Shown piece after piece: positions 17,386 through 26,627 of a DNA stretch of 64,000 nt. Made by a program: the position numbers and the translations under genes. Position 1 is the first letter of the stretch. Each line of letters opens with the position of its first letter. Source of the DNA: CAZRIP01 sp964600165 (GTDB taxonomy: Bacteria > Elusimicrobiota > Elusimicrobia > UBA1565 > UBA9628); assembly GCA_964600165.1 (NCBI GenBank), contig CAZRIP010000004.1, positions 1-64,000 of the forward strand, written 5' to 3'. The notes under the pieces are model-generated. The model did not search any database. It was not told where the DNA came from and was given only the letters and a program-made list of their open reading frames with translations.

Positions 17386-20300
17386 GTGTCGTCGCAAAAC
17401 GGTTCCTTGACTCTCGGCGGTTCCGGCGCGACAATGAGAATAGGGATGTGGTACAAGGACGCCGTCGTTTACGAGCTCAACCTCCGCGCGTTCTGCGACT
17501 CGAACGGCGACGGGATCGGCGACTTGCGCGGCCTGACCTCGAAGCTCGATTACGTGCGCGACCTCGGCGTCACGGCGATCTGGCTGCTGCCCTTTTATCC
17601 CTCGCCGCTCAAGGACGACGGCTACGATATCAGCGACTACCGCTCCGTGCACCCGTGCTACGGGACGCTCGATGATTTCAAGGAGCTGTTGACGGAGGCC
17701 CACCGCCGCGGCCTGCGGATCATCACCGAGCTCGTCCTGAACCACACCTCGGACCAGCATCCCTGGTTCAAGCGCGCGCGCGCCGCCGCGCCGGGCAGCC
17801 CCGAGCGCGACTTCTACGTCTGGAGCGACAACCCGGACAAGTATAAGGACGCGCGCATCATCTTCAAGGACTTCGAGCATTCGAACTGGTCCTGGGATCC
17901 GCTCGCCAAGGCGTACTATTGGCACCGGTTCTACTCGCACCAGCCCGATCTCAACTGGGAGAACCCCGTGGTGCGCGACGAGATGTTCGCCGTCGTCGAC
18001 TTCTGGCTCGGACTCGGCGTCGACGGTTTGCGGCTCGACGCCGTGCCTTATCTTTTCGAGCGCGAGGGGACGAGCTGCGAGAACCTGCCCGAGACCCACG
18101 CGTTATTGAAGGCGCTGCGCGGCCACGTCGACGCGCGCTTCGAGGGCCGCATGCTTCTGGCCGAGGCCAATCAGTGGCCCGAGGACGCGGTCAACTACTT
18201 CGGCGCCGGCAAAGGCGACGAGTGCCACTGCGCTTTCCATTTTCCTCTCATGCCGCGGATGTTCATGGCCGTGCAGACCGAGGACCGCTTTCCGATCGTC
18301 GACATCCTCGACCAGACTCCGGCGCTGCCGGAGACCGGCCAGTGGCTGCTTTTTTTGCGCAACCACGACGAGCTGACCCTTGAGATGGTCACGGACGAAG
18401 AGCGCGACTACATGTACCGGATGTACGCCGACGACCCTCAGGCGCGCATCAACCTCGGCATCCGGCGGCGTCTGGCGCCGCTCCTGGGCAACAACCGGCG
18501 CAAGATCGAGCTGATGAACGGCCTGCTGCTCTCGCTGCCGGGGACGCCGGTCCTCTACTACGGCGACGAGATCGGCATGGGGGACAACTTCTATCTGGGC
18601 GACCGCAACGGGGTGCGCACGCCGATGCAGTGGAGCGCCGACCGCAACGCGGGCTTTTCCCAAGCCAACCCGCAGCGGCTCTATCTTCCGATAATCATCG
18701 ATCCCGAGTACCACTACGAGGCGATCAACGTCGACGTGCAGCAGAACAACCCGCAATCGCTCTTGTGGTGGATGAAGCGGCTGATCGCGCTGCGCGCGCG
18801 CAGCCCCGTCTTCGGGCGCGGGTCTTTCCGTCTTCTGCCCAACGAGAACCGCAAAGTCATTTCGTTTCTGAGAGAGGACGGCGACAAGACCCTCCTCGTC
18901 GTCGCGAACCTCTCGCGCTTCGTCCAGCACGCTGAACTTCCGCTCTCCGAGTTCGCGGGGCGCGTGCCGGTCGAAGCCATCGGCGGCTCGCGCTTTCCGC
19001 CGATCGCCGACGCGCCTTATCCCTTGGCGCTCGGCCCCCATCAATTCCTCTGGTTTTTCCTCGAGCGCGCGGCCGAGCGCGAGGAGCAGTCCCAGCCGCC
19101 GACCGTCTGGTCGCGCGGCGGCTGGGAGGAGCTGGCGCGGCCGCCCTCGCGCGCCTTGGAGGAGCCGCTCGCGGCCTATTTGAGGCGGCGCGGCTGGACG
19201 CGCGGCGCGCGCGCCGCGCGCGTCGAGGACTTCTACTCGCTCGGAGTCGCCGGCGCGCTCGTCGTGGCCGACGTCGACGGGCCCGAGGGCGCGCAGCGCA
19301 TCGTGATGCCGCTCGCCTTCGCGTCAGGAGAGCGCGCCGCGGAGCTTCAACGCGCGCACCCCGAGTCCGTCGTGGCTTTCGTCTCCGGTCCGTCGCCCGG
19401 CGTCTTGTGCGAGGGCGTCGTCGACCGCGAGTTTTGCGACGCTCTGGCCACGATCGCGCGCTCCGACGTTCGCGTCAAAGGGCGCTTGGGCGAGCTCGTC
19501 GGCGGCGCCTCCGCGGCGCTCGACGTCGCGAAAGGCGCGGAGGCCGTCGTGTCATGGGACGACGCCGGCAACGCGTCCGTGCGTCGGGACGGCTCGACGA
19601 CAAGGCTCCTACGCCGGCTCGAGCAGGGCGTATCACCGGAGCTCGAGGTCGGGCGCTTCTTGACCGGGCGCGCCCATTTCCCGAACGCGCCCGCCGTCGT
19701 CGGGGCGCTCGAGCTCGTGGGGGCGCGCCATCCGGCGACGATCGCGGTCTTCCTCTCGGCCTCCGGCGAGCAGACGAGCGCCTGGAAGTTCGCGCTGGAC
19801 TCTTTGCACCGCTTCTACGAGGCCGCCCTGGCCCGCGGAACGCCGGCGCCGACGCTGGAGGGCGCGCGCTTGGTCGAGCTCGCGCAAAATCCTCCGCCGG
19901 CCGAGGCCTACGAGCTCGTCGGCCCGTTCTTGCGCGCGGCCGAGCTCTTGGGCGCGCGCGTGGCGGAGCTGCACCGGGCGCTCGCCTCGGACCCGCGGGA
20001 CCCTCACTTCGCGCCCGAGCCCTTCACGTGGCAGTACCAGCGAGCGCTCTATCAGTCCCTGCGCACGCTCGCGCGCGAGATGTTCCTGCGCCTGCGCCGC
20101 GAGCTTCGAGGCCTCTCCGAGGCCTCGCGCCATGAGGCCGAGGGCGCGCTCGCGCTCGAAGACGAGGTTTTGCGGCGATTTCACGCGATCTATCAGCGGC
20201 GCATCGAGGCCGTGCGCATCCGCGGCCACGGCGACCTGCACTTGGGACGGCTGCAGTACACGGGCAAGGACTTCCTTTTCACGGGCTTCGAGGGCGAGGC

Positions 20301-20694
20301 GGGCCGGTTGCTCGGCGAGCGGCGCGTCAAGCGCTCGCCGCTCTACGACGCGGCTTCGCTCCTGCGCTCGTTCCAGAACGCGGCCGCGAGCGCGGCTTTG
20401 GACGCGCGCGCGCAGGACGCCGCGCTTCTCGCCGGCTGGACCCGCTATTGGCTCGTGTGGACGTCGGCGGCGTTCTTGCGCGACTATCTGCAGGGCGCGC
20501 GGGGCCTGGCGCCCGCGCGGCTTGAGGACTTGAACCTGCTGCTCGGCACGCACTTGGTCGAGCGCGCGGCGCGCGAGGTGGCGTGGGCCTTGCAGTCCGG
20601 CCAGCGGGTGGACGCGGCCTTGCGAGGGCTTTCGGAGCTCATCGCGCGCGCGGGCATCGAGCTTTCGCCCGTCAAGAAGCCCGACGCCGGCTAA
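17386..20694 (+). CDS. treS: Trehalose synthase fused to a (probably inactive) maltokinase domain
   Basis: 1102 aa. Residues about 20-560 are a GH13 trehalose synthase: it opens MWYKDAVVYELNLRAF, and the triad is present (Asp in GLRLDAVPYL, Glu in LLAEANQWPED, Asp in FLRNHDELTLEM). It interconverts maltose and trehalose. Residues about 600-1090 match maltokinase (Pep2/Mak) but lack key residues: Arg740 where the ATP-binding Lys is expected, Arg955 after HGDLHLG where Gln/Asn binds metal, and Gly967 in place of the Asp of the DFEGEP motif. The catalytic Asp950 remains. The GTG at 17386 has GGGGA 7 nt upstream; ATG 17434 and ATG 17446 are possible alternatives. A TTGACT/GACAAT pair at 17407-17435 would favour the last. 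Interlocks stops with the DUF1440 gene. Confidence 0.92.
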   Translation: MSSQNGSLTLGGSGATMRIGMWYKDAVVYELNLRAFCDSNGDGIGDLRGLTSKLDYVRDLGVTAIWLLPFYPSPLKDDGYDISDYRSVHPCYGTLDDFKELLTEAHRRGLRIITELVLNHTSDQHPWFKRARAAAPGSPERDFYVWSDNPDKYKDARIIFKDFEHSNWSWDPLAKAYYWHRFYSHQPDLNWENPVVRDEMFAVVDFWLGLGVDGLRLDAVPYLFEREGTSCENLPETHALLKALRGHVDARFEGRMLLAEANQWPEDAVNYFGAGKGDECHCAFHFPLMPRMFMAVQTEDRFPIVDILDQTPALPETGQWLLFLRNHDELTLEMVTDEERDYMYRMYADDPQARINLGIRRRLAPLLGNNRRKIELMNGLLLSLPGTPVLYYGDEIGMGDNFYLGDRNGVRTPMQWSADRNAGFSQANPQRLYLPIIIDPEYHYEAINVDVQQNNPQSLLWWMKRLIALRARSPVFGRGSFRLLPNENRKVISFLREDGDKTLLVVANLSRFVQHAELPLSEFAGRVPVEAIGGSRFPPIADAPYPLALGPHQFLWFFLERAAEREEQSQPPTVWSRGGWEELARPPSRALEEPLAAYLRRRGWTRGARAARVEDFYSLGVAGALVVADVDGPEGAQRIVMPLAFASGERAAELQRAHPESVVAFVSGPSPGVLCEGVVDREFCDALATIARSDVRVKGRLGELVGGASAALDVAKGAEAVVSWDDAGNASVRRDGSTTRLLRRLEQGVSPELEVGRFLTGRAHFPNAPAVVGALELVGARHPATIAVFLSASGEQTSAWKFALDSLHRFYEAALARGTPAPTLEGARLVELAQNPPPAEAYELVGPFLRAAELLGARVAELHRALASDPRDPHFAPEPFTWQYQRALYQSLRTLAREMFLRLRRELRGLSEASRHEAEGALALEDEVLRRFHAIYQRRIEAVRIRGHGDLHLGRLQYTGKDFLFTGFEGEAGRLLGERRVKRSPLYDAASLLRSFQNAAASAALDARAQDAALLAGWTRYWLVWTSAAFLRDYLQGARGLAPARLEDLNLLLGTHLVERAAREVAWALQSGQRVDAALRGLSELIARAGIELSPVKKPDAG

Positions 20695-21188
20695 TCACGC
20701 GAGAGCAAGTGGCGGCAGGCCCGCGACACGGAGTCGAGGACGAGCCCGAAGACGACGTGCGCCGCGGCGCTCTCGGCCTGCAGCTCCTTGGGCTGCTTGC
20801 CGACGGGCGGCGTCAGGCGCAGCGCCGGCAGCGCGAGCTCGTCGGCGCCGAACCAGACCCCGAGGCCGTAGAGCGACCCCGCCCCCGAGCGCACGACCGG
20901 CAGCTCGGCGCCGAGGACTCCGTAGAGCGCTCCGATCAAAGCCCCGAATGCGTAATGCACGGCCTGTCCGGCCGGCTTGCGCTGGCGCCGGGACAGCGTC
21001 TTCTTCAAGAGCGCCTCGGAGATCGCCGCGGCGGTCCTGACCGTGGGCTCGTCCTCCTCGACCACGGGGTCGGGCTCCTCCGGCGCGAGTTGGCTCATGG
21101 CCGAGAGCACCTGGCTCAACGCCCACGCCCCCGCCAAGCCGCCGAGGATCCCGCCCGCGATCTCCGACCAATCCGGGTTGTGGTCCAT
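20691..21188 (-). CDS. DUF1440/YagU-like small membrane protein
   Basis: 165 aa. It starts with a Gly/Ala-rich hydrophobic segment (EIAGGILGGLAGAWALSQVL), then an acidic loop and two or three more weakly hydrophobic segments (AVHYAFGALIGALYGVLG; YGLGVWFGADELALPALRL; AAHVVFGLVLDSV). The spacing and the VWFGADELALPALRL stretch match DUF1440 (YagU) inner-membrane proteins, of unknown function. A perfect TATAAT lies 6 nt before the ATG. It ends in a 4-bp stop overlap with treS. No link to trehalose can be claimed beyond adjacency. Confidence 0.75.
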   Translation of the reverse strand: MDHNPDWSEIAGGILGGLAGAWALSQVLSAMSQLAPEEPDPVVEEDEPTVRTAAAISEALLKKTLSRRQRKPAGQAVHYAFGALIGALYGVLGAELPVVRSGAGSLYGLGVWFGADELALPALRLTPPVGKQPKELQAESAAAHVVFGLVLDSVSRACRHLLSRD

Positions 21189-21194
21189 GCGCCC

Positions 21195-21200
21195 ATTATA
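21195..21200 (-). promoter_or_regulatory. -10 element, leaderless start of DUF1440 gene
   Basis: Consensus TATAAT on the minus strand, 6 nt before the ATG at 21188, with no ribosome site. Confidence 0.6.
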
Positions 21201-21252
21201 AGCCCGCTGGTTTTTGGGCCTCGCGTCGAAACTGCTAAACTGGCGTGACGGC

Positions 21253-21323
21253 GCCCCCGTAGCTCAGTGGCAGAGCAGCGGTTTTGTAAACCGCGTACCG
21301 GAGTTCGATTCTCCGCGGGGGCT
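21253..21323 (+). tRNA. tRNA-Thr (anticodon TGT)
   Basis: A full cloverleaf is visible: acceptor GCCCCCG pairing with CGGGGGC, D arm GCTC/GAGC with a 7-nt loop, anticodon stem GCGGT/ACCGC with loop TTTGTAA (anticodon TGT, reads ACA), 4-nt variable loop, and T arm CGGAG/CTCCG with loop TTCGATT. The discriminator base is T and the 3' CCA is not encoded. Confidence 0.96.
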
Positions 21324-21337
21324 TTTCCATTATTAGG

Positions 21338-21343
21338 TAAAAT
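21338..21343 (+). promoter_or_regulatory. -10 element, leaderless GTG start
   Basis: TAAAAT, 6 nt before the GTG at 21350 and 15 nt after the end of the tRNA gene. Confidence 0.5.
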
Positions 21344-21349
21344 CGCAGC

Positions 21350-23227
21350 GTGAGCCAAGCCACGGGCCATCCGCACGAAAAGCCCCACCACCCGCACTGG
21401 CCGCTGGCCTGCCTGCTGTTTTGCTACGTCGCGCTGCTCGGCCTGACGTCGGTGCACGTCTCGGGCACTTGGCTCGTCATCAAGACCGGCGCGAAGATCT
21501 TGAGCGAGCGCGCCGTGCCGCGCGTCGATCCCTTCTCCTACACGGCGGCGGGGCGGCCGTGGACGACGGATTCATGGCTCTCGGACGTCGCGTTTTATCT
21601 GATACACCGCGGGCTCGGTCCCGGCGGGCTGGTGCTGATGAAATCGCTCGCCGCCGCGTGCGCCTTCGCGCTGCTCTTGCCCGTCAACCCGGCGAGCCCG
21701 CTGATCGCGGCGTCGGTCTTGGGCCTGGGCGCGGTCGCGGCGTGGACGGGCTTTTCCGAGACGCCCGCGATCCTGGACTTGCTCCTTTTATCGGTCATGC
21801 TGAGGCTTCTGCGCCCGCGCAAGGGATTTCACTGGGAGATGCTCGCGCAGGTCTTCGCGCTGGAAGCGCTGTGGGCCAACGTCCACGGCACGACGGCCGT
21901 GCTCGGGCTCTGGCTGATCGGCCTCAAGGTCTTCAAGGCGTCCCTTCGCACCGTCAAGCGCGAGCGTCTCGGGTATTGGGCGCTCTTGGCCGCGGCGGCC
22001 GTCGCGTTGTCGTTGAATCCTCACGGCTACGGCGTCGTGCCGCACATGTTCGACGGCGGGGAGAGCTGGTCGGCCTGGCAGCCGCTCTCGTCGTGGCTGA
22101 ACTTTTACAACCTCTTCGCGTTGGCCGGCGCCGCGGCCTGTTACGCCTGCCTTCAGCAAGAGTTCTTCCTGACGATGACGGCGGCGACGCTCTTGTGCCT
22201 GTCGCTCGTCTACCCGGGCTTGCGGCCGCTCTACATCCTCGCGTCCTGCCCGGTGATCACGCTCGCGCTCGGCCACGTGCTGCGCCCGAAGTCGGACACG
22301 CCGGCGCGGGTCCTGCGCTGGGGCTTGGGGATGGGGCTGCTCTTGGCCGCGCACATCGGCTTTGTCGCGCTGCCGCTCTCGCGCTCGCGCGGCTATACGG
22401 CCGTTTCGCTCGACGGCGCGCTCCATTACCTGCGCGACAACGGCGTCAAAGGGCGCATGTTCAACGAGCCGGAGACCGGGGCGCGGCTCTTGGCCGCCGA
22501 TCGCGCCGTTTTCGTCGACCGGCGCGCGCGTCTCTACGGGGCGGCGTTCATGAAGGACGCGGAGCGCTGGCCGTCCTCGTTCAACCAGCTTTGCGAAGTC
22601 TACCGCTTCGATTACGCCGTGATCCTCAACCGCCGCGGGCGCTACCCCGCGCGGGCCTTGGACGAGGCCCCCGATTGGCGGCTCGCCTACGCCGACGACG
22701 ACGCGCTGGTCTATCTTCGGCGCTCGGGCGACGACGGCTGGCTCGTCGCGAATCAACCGAAGCCCTTGCTGACGCCGAACCGTCCTTTCCCGGACGCGTT
22801 GGATGCCGCGCTCGCGCAGCCGAAGACGGCCTCGCGCGCGCTGGCGGAGCTCGACCGCTGGCTCGTCCAAGCGCCGGACGGCGCGCAGGTGCTCATCTGG
22901 AAGGCCTACGCCTTGGACCGCCTCGGGCTCTCCGAGAAGGCGGAGCGGCTGCTCGCGCTCGCGCAGGCGCGCTCGCGGCTGCGTTGGGACCCCGAGCTCG
23001 AGGCGGCGCTGGGCGAGGTCTACGACCGGCGCGGCGACCTGCGCAAGGCGCGCACGCTCTACTTGCGCTGCGCGCTCTTGTCGCGGCGGCGCGGCGACGC
23101 GGCGCTCGAGGCCGCTTCTTTGGAAAAGCTCGCCGCGCTCCATCGACGCTCCGGCGACGAGCCCCGCGCGCGGGCGCTCGAGCGGCGCCTCGGAGAGATC
23201 GCGGCCGCGCCGGTCGACGAGCCCTAG
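21350..23227 (+). CDS. Polytopic membrane protein with C-terminal TPR-like region
   Basis: 625 aa with a GTG start 6 nt after a TAAAAT box. A His-rich cytoplasmic start is followed by about ten transmembrane segments (to about residue 345). Between them are a first-loop VDPFSYTAAGRPW stretch and the motif SLNPHGYGVV, which recur in large membrane proteins of unknown function from diderm environmental bacteria and recall the GT-C fold. A soluble region of about 110 residues follows, then helical repeats resembling degenerate TPRs (about 490-610). Its job is unknown. It may belong with the several GT-C-like proteins of this window, but I see no certain catalytic motif. Confidence 0.7.
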   Translation: MSQATGHPHEKPHHPHWPLACLLFCYVALLGLTSVHVSGTWLVIKTGAKILSERAVPRVDPFSYTAAGRPWTTDSWLSDVAFYLIHRGLGPGGLVLMKSLAAACAFALLLPVNPASPLIAASVLGLGAVAAWTGFSETPAILDLLLLSVMLRLLRPRKGFHWEMLAQVFALEALWANVHGTTAVLGLWLIGLKVFKASLRTVKRERLGYWALLAAAAVALSLNPHGYGVVPHMFDGGESWSAWQPLSSWLNFYNLFALAGAAACYACLQQEFFLTMTAATLLCLSLVYPGLRPLYILASCPVITLALGHVLRPKSDTPARVLRWGLGMGLLLAAHIGFVALPLSRSRGYTAVSLDGALHYLRDNGVKGRMFNEPETGARLLAADRAVFVDRRARLYGAAFMKDAERWPSSFNQLCEVYRFDYAVILNRRGRYPARALDEAPDWRLAYADDDALVYLRRSGDDGWLVANQPKPLLTPNRPFPDALDAALAQPKTASRALAELDRWLVQAPDGAQVLIWKAYALDRLGLSEKAERLLALAQARSRLRWDPELEAALGEVYDRRGDLRKARTLYLRCALLSRRRGDAALEAASLEKLAALHRRSGDEPRARALERRLGEIAAAPVDEP

Positions 23228-23262
23228 CCCGCCCGGGCTTGTGACGATCCTGTTTCGCTCGC

Positions 23263-23291
23263 TGGACAAAGGCCTTTTCGCCTGTTATACT
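23263..23291 (+). promoter_or_regulatory. Sigma-70-type promoter
   Basis: TGGACA, a 17-bp spacer, then TATACT. The expected transcription start is about 6 nt before the ATG at 23304, leaving almost no leader. Confidence 0.6.
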
Positions 23292-23303
23292 CGGAATCCG
23301 ACG

Positions 23304-23984
23304 ATGAACAGAGCGCGAACGACGGCGGCGTTGGCGTTTTGCGCGCTTTTGGCCGCCTGCTCCCAGCCCAAGTACGCGAATTACACCTCGCTCGATCACG
23401 ACTGGCAGGCGAACGTCCCCTGGGGCTGGAGCGTGATGACCGATCGCGAGGGCGCGAACTTCGCGCACACCGCCTTCATCGGCCCCTTCGAGCCGGACTT
23501 CTATTTGGGCGCGCCGTCGCTTCAGGTGCGCTGGTACGCGTACGGCATCCCGCACAAGCTCGTCGACGGCGAGCTGGAGATCTATCCCTCGGCCGACGTC
23601 TATATCAAGCAAACGCTCGACTTGGTGTATGGGAAGGCGCGCGAGATGCCCACGCCCGTCGAGGACCTCGACGTGGGGGGACGCAAGGGCAAGCATTTCG
23701 TCGTCGTCTCGGCGCGGCCGGCGCCGAAGTGGGCCAATTGGGGCACGTCGATCAGCAAGGCCGACGGCACGGTCGGCATCATCCGGCAGCACGCTTACGT
23801 CGTGGTGCCGATGACTCGCGGCTTCTACGTGCTGATCTATCCCGCGACGCAGGCGGGCTTCCCGCTCTACGAGAAGCGCTTCAACGAGTTCGCCCACACG
23901 TTCCAACCGCTGACCGACGGGCCCGGCGGGCCGAAGGTCGTCGCCGCGATGGCGGCGCCGGTCGTGGCCAAGAAAGGACGCTAG
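23304..23984 (+). CDS. Lipoprotein of unknown function
   Basis: 226 aa. The N-terminus is a type II signal peptide with lipobox LLAAC (Cys at about residue 20), so the mature protein is lipid-anchored. The rest is a single globular domain of about 200 residues rich in aromatic residues (WQANVPWGW near the start, RGFYVLIYPATQAGF and FAHTFQPL near the end). That pattern resembles small proteins predicting a fold like PsbP/Mog1, where a membrane-damage or fit term ends in FNEFAHTF, but I claim no family. The in-frame region upstream lies in another gene, and the lipoprotein signal decides the start. A good promoter precedes it. Confidence 0.75.
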   Translation: MNRARTTAALAFCALLAACSQPKYANYTSLDHDWQANVPWGWSVMTDREGANFAHTAFIGPFEPDFYLGAPSLQVRWYAYGIPHKLVDGELEIYPSADVYIKQTLDLVYGKAREMPTPVEDLDVGGRKGKHFVVVSARPAPKWANWGTSISKADGTVGIIRQHAYVVVPMTRGFYVLIYPATQAGFPLYEKRFNEFAHTFQPLTDGPGGPKVVAAMAAPVVAKKGR

Positions 23985-24067
23985 ACCCTAGGGGTTTGCC
24001 GTATAGGTCTGGCGGGCCGCGCGCAAGAGTGCTACACTAACTCGATTTCGCCTTTCTGTTTTTCCCC

Positions 24068-24610
24068 ATGCCGAAGACCCGCGATCTGCGCTTCACTCTC
24101 CGCATTAAGGCCAAGCCCGAGCAAGTCTACCGCGCGCTCACCTCGGCCACGGAGCTTTGCCGCTGGTGGCTCGCCGGCGCCGAGACCGACGCGCGCAGCG
24201 CCGGGCGCTTCCGGATGGTCTGGCCCAAGGTGAAACCTAAGGCCAGCGAGAACGGCAACGGGCATTCGGGCAAGTCCTTCCCTCCCAACACCGCGCTCGG
24301 CGACTCCGAGGGCTACTTCGTCGACCTCGAGCCCGGCCGCAAGGTCGCCTGGATGTGGAAGCTCAAGCGCGCCAAGCGGCTTTATCCGCCGCTGTCCTCG
24401 TTTTTCATCGAGCGCTCCGGGCGCGGTTGCGAGGTCACGCTCGTCCACGCGGGCTTCTCGTCGGCGGCCTCGGCCGACAAGTTCTATCAGGGCTGCGCGG
24501 CCGGCTGGGAGGACTGCCTCTCGAAGCTCAAGCTTTATCTCGAGACCGGCCGCACCTGCAAGGCGCAGCCGCTCGATTTCACCGAGCTCAAGTCCCTCCT
24601 CAAAGAATGA
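24068..24610 (+). CDS. SRPBCC/AHSA1-family protein
   Basis: 180 aa. It begins LRFTLRIKAKPEQVYRALTS followed by LCRWWLAGAETD, the N-terminal strand and helix of the Bet v 1-like AHSA1 family, and ends with the FYQGCAAGWEDCLSKLKLYLE helix that closes the ligand cavity. A Lys/Gly-rich insertion sits at about 58-80. Such proteins bind hydrophobic ligands or act as Hsp90 co-chaperones; the ligand here is unknown. Its stop overlaps the ATG of rmuC (ATGA), so the two are co-translated. No ribosome site is seen before the ATG at 24068. Confidence 0.85.
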   Translation: MPKTRDLRFTLRIKAKPEQVYRALTSATELCRWWLAGAETDARSAGRFRMVWPKVKPKASENGNGHSGKSFPPNTALGDSEGYFVDLEPGRKVAWMWKLKRAKRLYPPLSSFFIERSGRGCEVTLVHAGFSSAASADKFYQGCAAGWEDCLSKLKLYLETGRTCKAQPLDFTELKSLLKE

Positions 24611-25761
24611 CCCTCGCGCTGATCGCCGTCTTGGCCGCCGTCTTCGGCGCGGCGCTCGCCGGCGCCGCGTTTTATCTCGTCTTCTTCTCGTCGCAGAAAA
24701 ACGAGGACGCCCGGCGCGAGCAGTATAAGCAGGAACTGCGGCAGCTCCTCGAGCTCGCCGAGCAGAAGTTCGAGACCGAGCGCGTCAAGCAGCGCTCCGA
24801 GCTCGACGCACGGCGCCAAGGCGTCGAGACCGCCGTCGAGAAGCTCTCCGGGCAGCTCACGGACTACCGCAAGATCATGGAGGGCTTCGAGGCCGAGCGC
24901 CGCCAGAAGTACGGCTCGCTCGAGCAGAGCTTGAAAGACGCCGCCGAGAACACCAACAAGCTCGCGGCGACGACGGACGGGCTGCGCGCGCTCTTGGACA
25001 ACTCTCGCGCGCGCGGGCAGTGGGGCGAGCGCATGGCCGACGACATCCTGCGCGCCTCCGGCCTGCAGGAGAACGTCCAGTATCTCAAGAACCGCGCGCA
25101 GGAGACCTCGGCGACGCGCCCCGATTTCACGTTTCTTCTCCCGGACGACCATCGCTTGAACATGGACGTCAAGTTTCCCCTTGATAACTATCTCCGCATG
25201 ACGAGCGCCAAGACCGACGACGAGCGCGCGCGCTTAAAGAACGATTTCTTGAAGGACGTGAAGGCGCGCATCAAGGAGATCCAGAAGCGCGACTACATCA
25301 ACCCGGCGGAAAAGACCCTCGACTACGTGCTCCTCTTCATCCCGAACGAGCAGGTCTACGGCTTCGTCCAGGAGGCGCTGCCGGGCTTGATCGACGAGGC
25401 GCTCGCGCAGAAGGTCGTCTTGTGCTCGCCGTTCACGCTCTACGCCGTGCTTTCAGTGGTGCGGCAGGCCTTCGACAACTTCTTCTTCGCTCAGAGGACG
25501 CAAGAGGTCTTGAAGCTCATCACGACCTTCGCCTCGGCCTACGAGCGCTTTCGGGACCGCTTCGCCGAGCTCGGCGAGAAGCTTTCAAAGACGACGGACT
25601 TATATCACGACATCTCGGACAAGAGCTTTAGGCAACTGGAAACGGCTGTTTCTAAGATCGAGAAGGTCCGCAAGGGGCAAGCCGAAGAAGAGCCCTCAGT
25701 TCCCGATCAGCCGCCTCTTCTTCCGAAGGGCGCTACAGAACCCGCCAAGCCTCGGGATTAG
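24607..25761 (+). CDS. rmuC: DNA recombination protein RmuC family
   Basis: 384 aa. An N-terminal membrane helix (about 3-25) is followed by a long coiled coil (about 30-145) and then the conserved RmuC domain (about 145-340) with SRARGQWGERMADDILRASGL, the nuclease-like PDFTFLLPDDHRLNMDVKFPLDNY and the FIPNEQVYGFV stretch. The family is linked to limiting recombination at inverted repeats and to DNA end processing. The start at 24607 overlaps the stop of the SRPBCC gene. The 3' end overlaps the convergent patatin gene by 29 bp; the last about 40 residues are Pro/Glu-rich and variable. Confidence 0.93.
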   Translation: MTLALIAVLAAVFGAALAGAAFYLVFFSSQKNEDARREQYKQELRQLLELAEQKFETERVKQRSELDARRQGVETAVEKLSGQLTDYRKIMEGFEAERRQKYGSLEQSLKDAAENTNKLAATTDGLRALLDNSRARGQWGERMADDILRASGLQENVQYLKNRAQETSATRPDFTFLLPDDHRLNMDVKFPLDNYLRMTSAKTDDERARLKNDFLKDVKARIKEIQKRDYINPAEKTLDYVLLFIPNEQVYGFVQEALPGLIDEALAQKVVLCSPFTLYAVLSVVRQAFDNFFFAQRTQEVLKLITTFASAYERFRDRFAELGEKLSKTTDLYHDISDKSFRQLETAVSKIEKVRKGQAEEEPSVPDQPPLLPKGATEPAKPRD

Positions 25762-26608
25762 CGAGCAGCGCGCCGCAGTCTTCCAGCCCCTGGTCGAACG
25801 CCTCCCGGCAGTGCGTCTTGTCGAAGCTCAGCGGCTTCATCGTGAGGGGCTTGGTCGGATGGAACACGTAGGCGCGCACGTCTTGGGTGTAGACGCGCAG
25901 GCCCTCGAGCGAGTGCTCGATCTGGCCTTGCAGCAGCTGATTTAAGAGCGTGGTGATGTAGGAGCGAAAGCCGAAGCGCGGCGCCTTGAGTTCGTCGGGG
26001 TGGACGATGCTCAAGAAAAGCAGGTCCTTGACGCCGCGCCGCAGCGCGGGGAAGAGGTTGATGAAGCTTTTCGCGTGGCCGTCCAAGAGCAGCCGCTCGC
26101 CGTGGCCGTTCAAGGGGATGCGCACGGGCGGCAGAACGAATGGGATCGAGATCGAGCCCATCACGTGATCCAAGAGCGGCCCGTCCCATGGTCCCGCGTC
26201 GTCGGGCGAGTAACAGGCCTGGTGCGTCGTGCCGCTGGCGATGTCGGTGGAGACCACGTAGAACCAGCAGCGCTTGAGCCTTTTCGCGCGCTCCTCGTCG
26301 ATGTGCTGGCCGAGGTAGCGCCTGAGGTGGGGCTGCGAAAAGATGCTCATCGGCAAGAGGCCGGGGCGCAAGCGGAAGAACTCGCCGCGATCCATGTTGC
26401 GCCAGACTTTCCACATGCGCTCCATCGTGTCCTGGAAATACCCGCAGCCGTTCAAGGCGCCGATGCTCGTGCCGAAGACGGAGTGAAAGCCCAGGCCCTT
26501 CTGCACGAGGCCGTAGAGGCAGCCGGCCTGCCAGGCGCCCAGCGCCGCGCCGCCGGACAGGATCAGGCCGGTGGGACGGGAGCCGAGAGGATGGGAGGTG
26601 TGGTCCAT
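25733..26608 (-). CDS. Patatin-like phospholipase
   Basis: 291 aa. The oxyanion loop (ILSGGAALGAWQAG), the nucleophile elbow GTSIGALNG and a late catalytic Asp in LLLDGHAKS (DGH rather than the usual DGG) are present. It should be a cytoplasmic serine-aspartate lipase or phospholipase. I choose the ATG at 26608. An in-frame ATG at 26650 would lie inside the perfect 34-bp palindrome between this gene and adenosine deaminase and would add residues that do not look like part of the family. The palindrome is a likely operator or hairpin in its leader. Confidence 0.88.
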   Translation of the reverse strand: MDHTSHPLGSRPTGLILSGGAALGAWQAGCLYGLVQKGLGFHSVFGTSIGALNGCGYFQDTMERMWKVWRNMDRGEFFRLRPGLLPMSIFSQPHLRRYLGQHIDEERAKRLKRCWFYVVSTDIASGTTHQACYSPDDAGPWDGPLLDHVMGSISIPFVLPPVRIPLNGHGERLLLDGHAKSFINLFPALRRGVKDLLFLSIVHPDELKAPRFGFRSYITTLLNQLLQGQIEHSLEGLRVYTQDVRAYVFHPTKPLTMKPLSFDKTHCREAFDQGLEDCGALLANPEAWRVL

Positions 26609-26627
26609 GCGTGGGGAACCCTTCAAT

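Noticed and set aside
17330..17434. Longer otsA with 35 extra N-terminal residues
   Set aside because: The extension would lie upstream of the TATACT box, is highly charged, and places the membrane helix oddly far from the start.
19633..20553. Minus-strand open frame inside treS
   Set aside because: Antisense to the well-conserved maltokinase-like domain and lacking any motif of its own.
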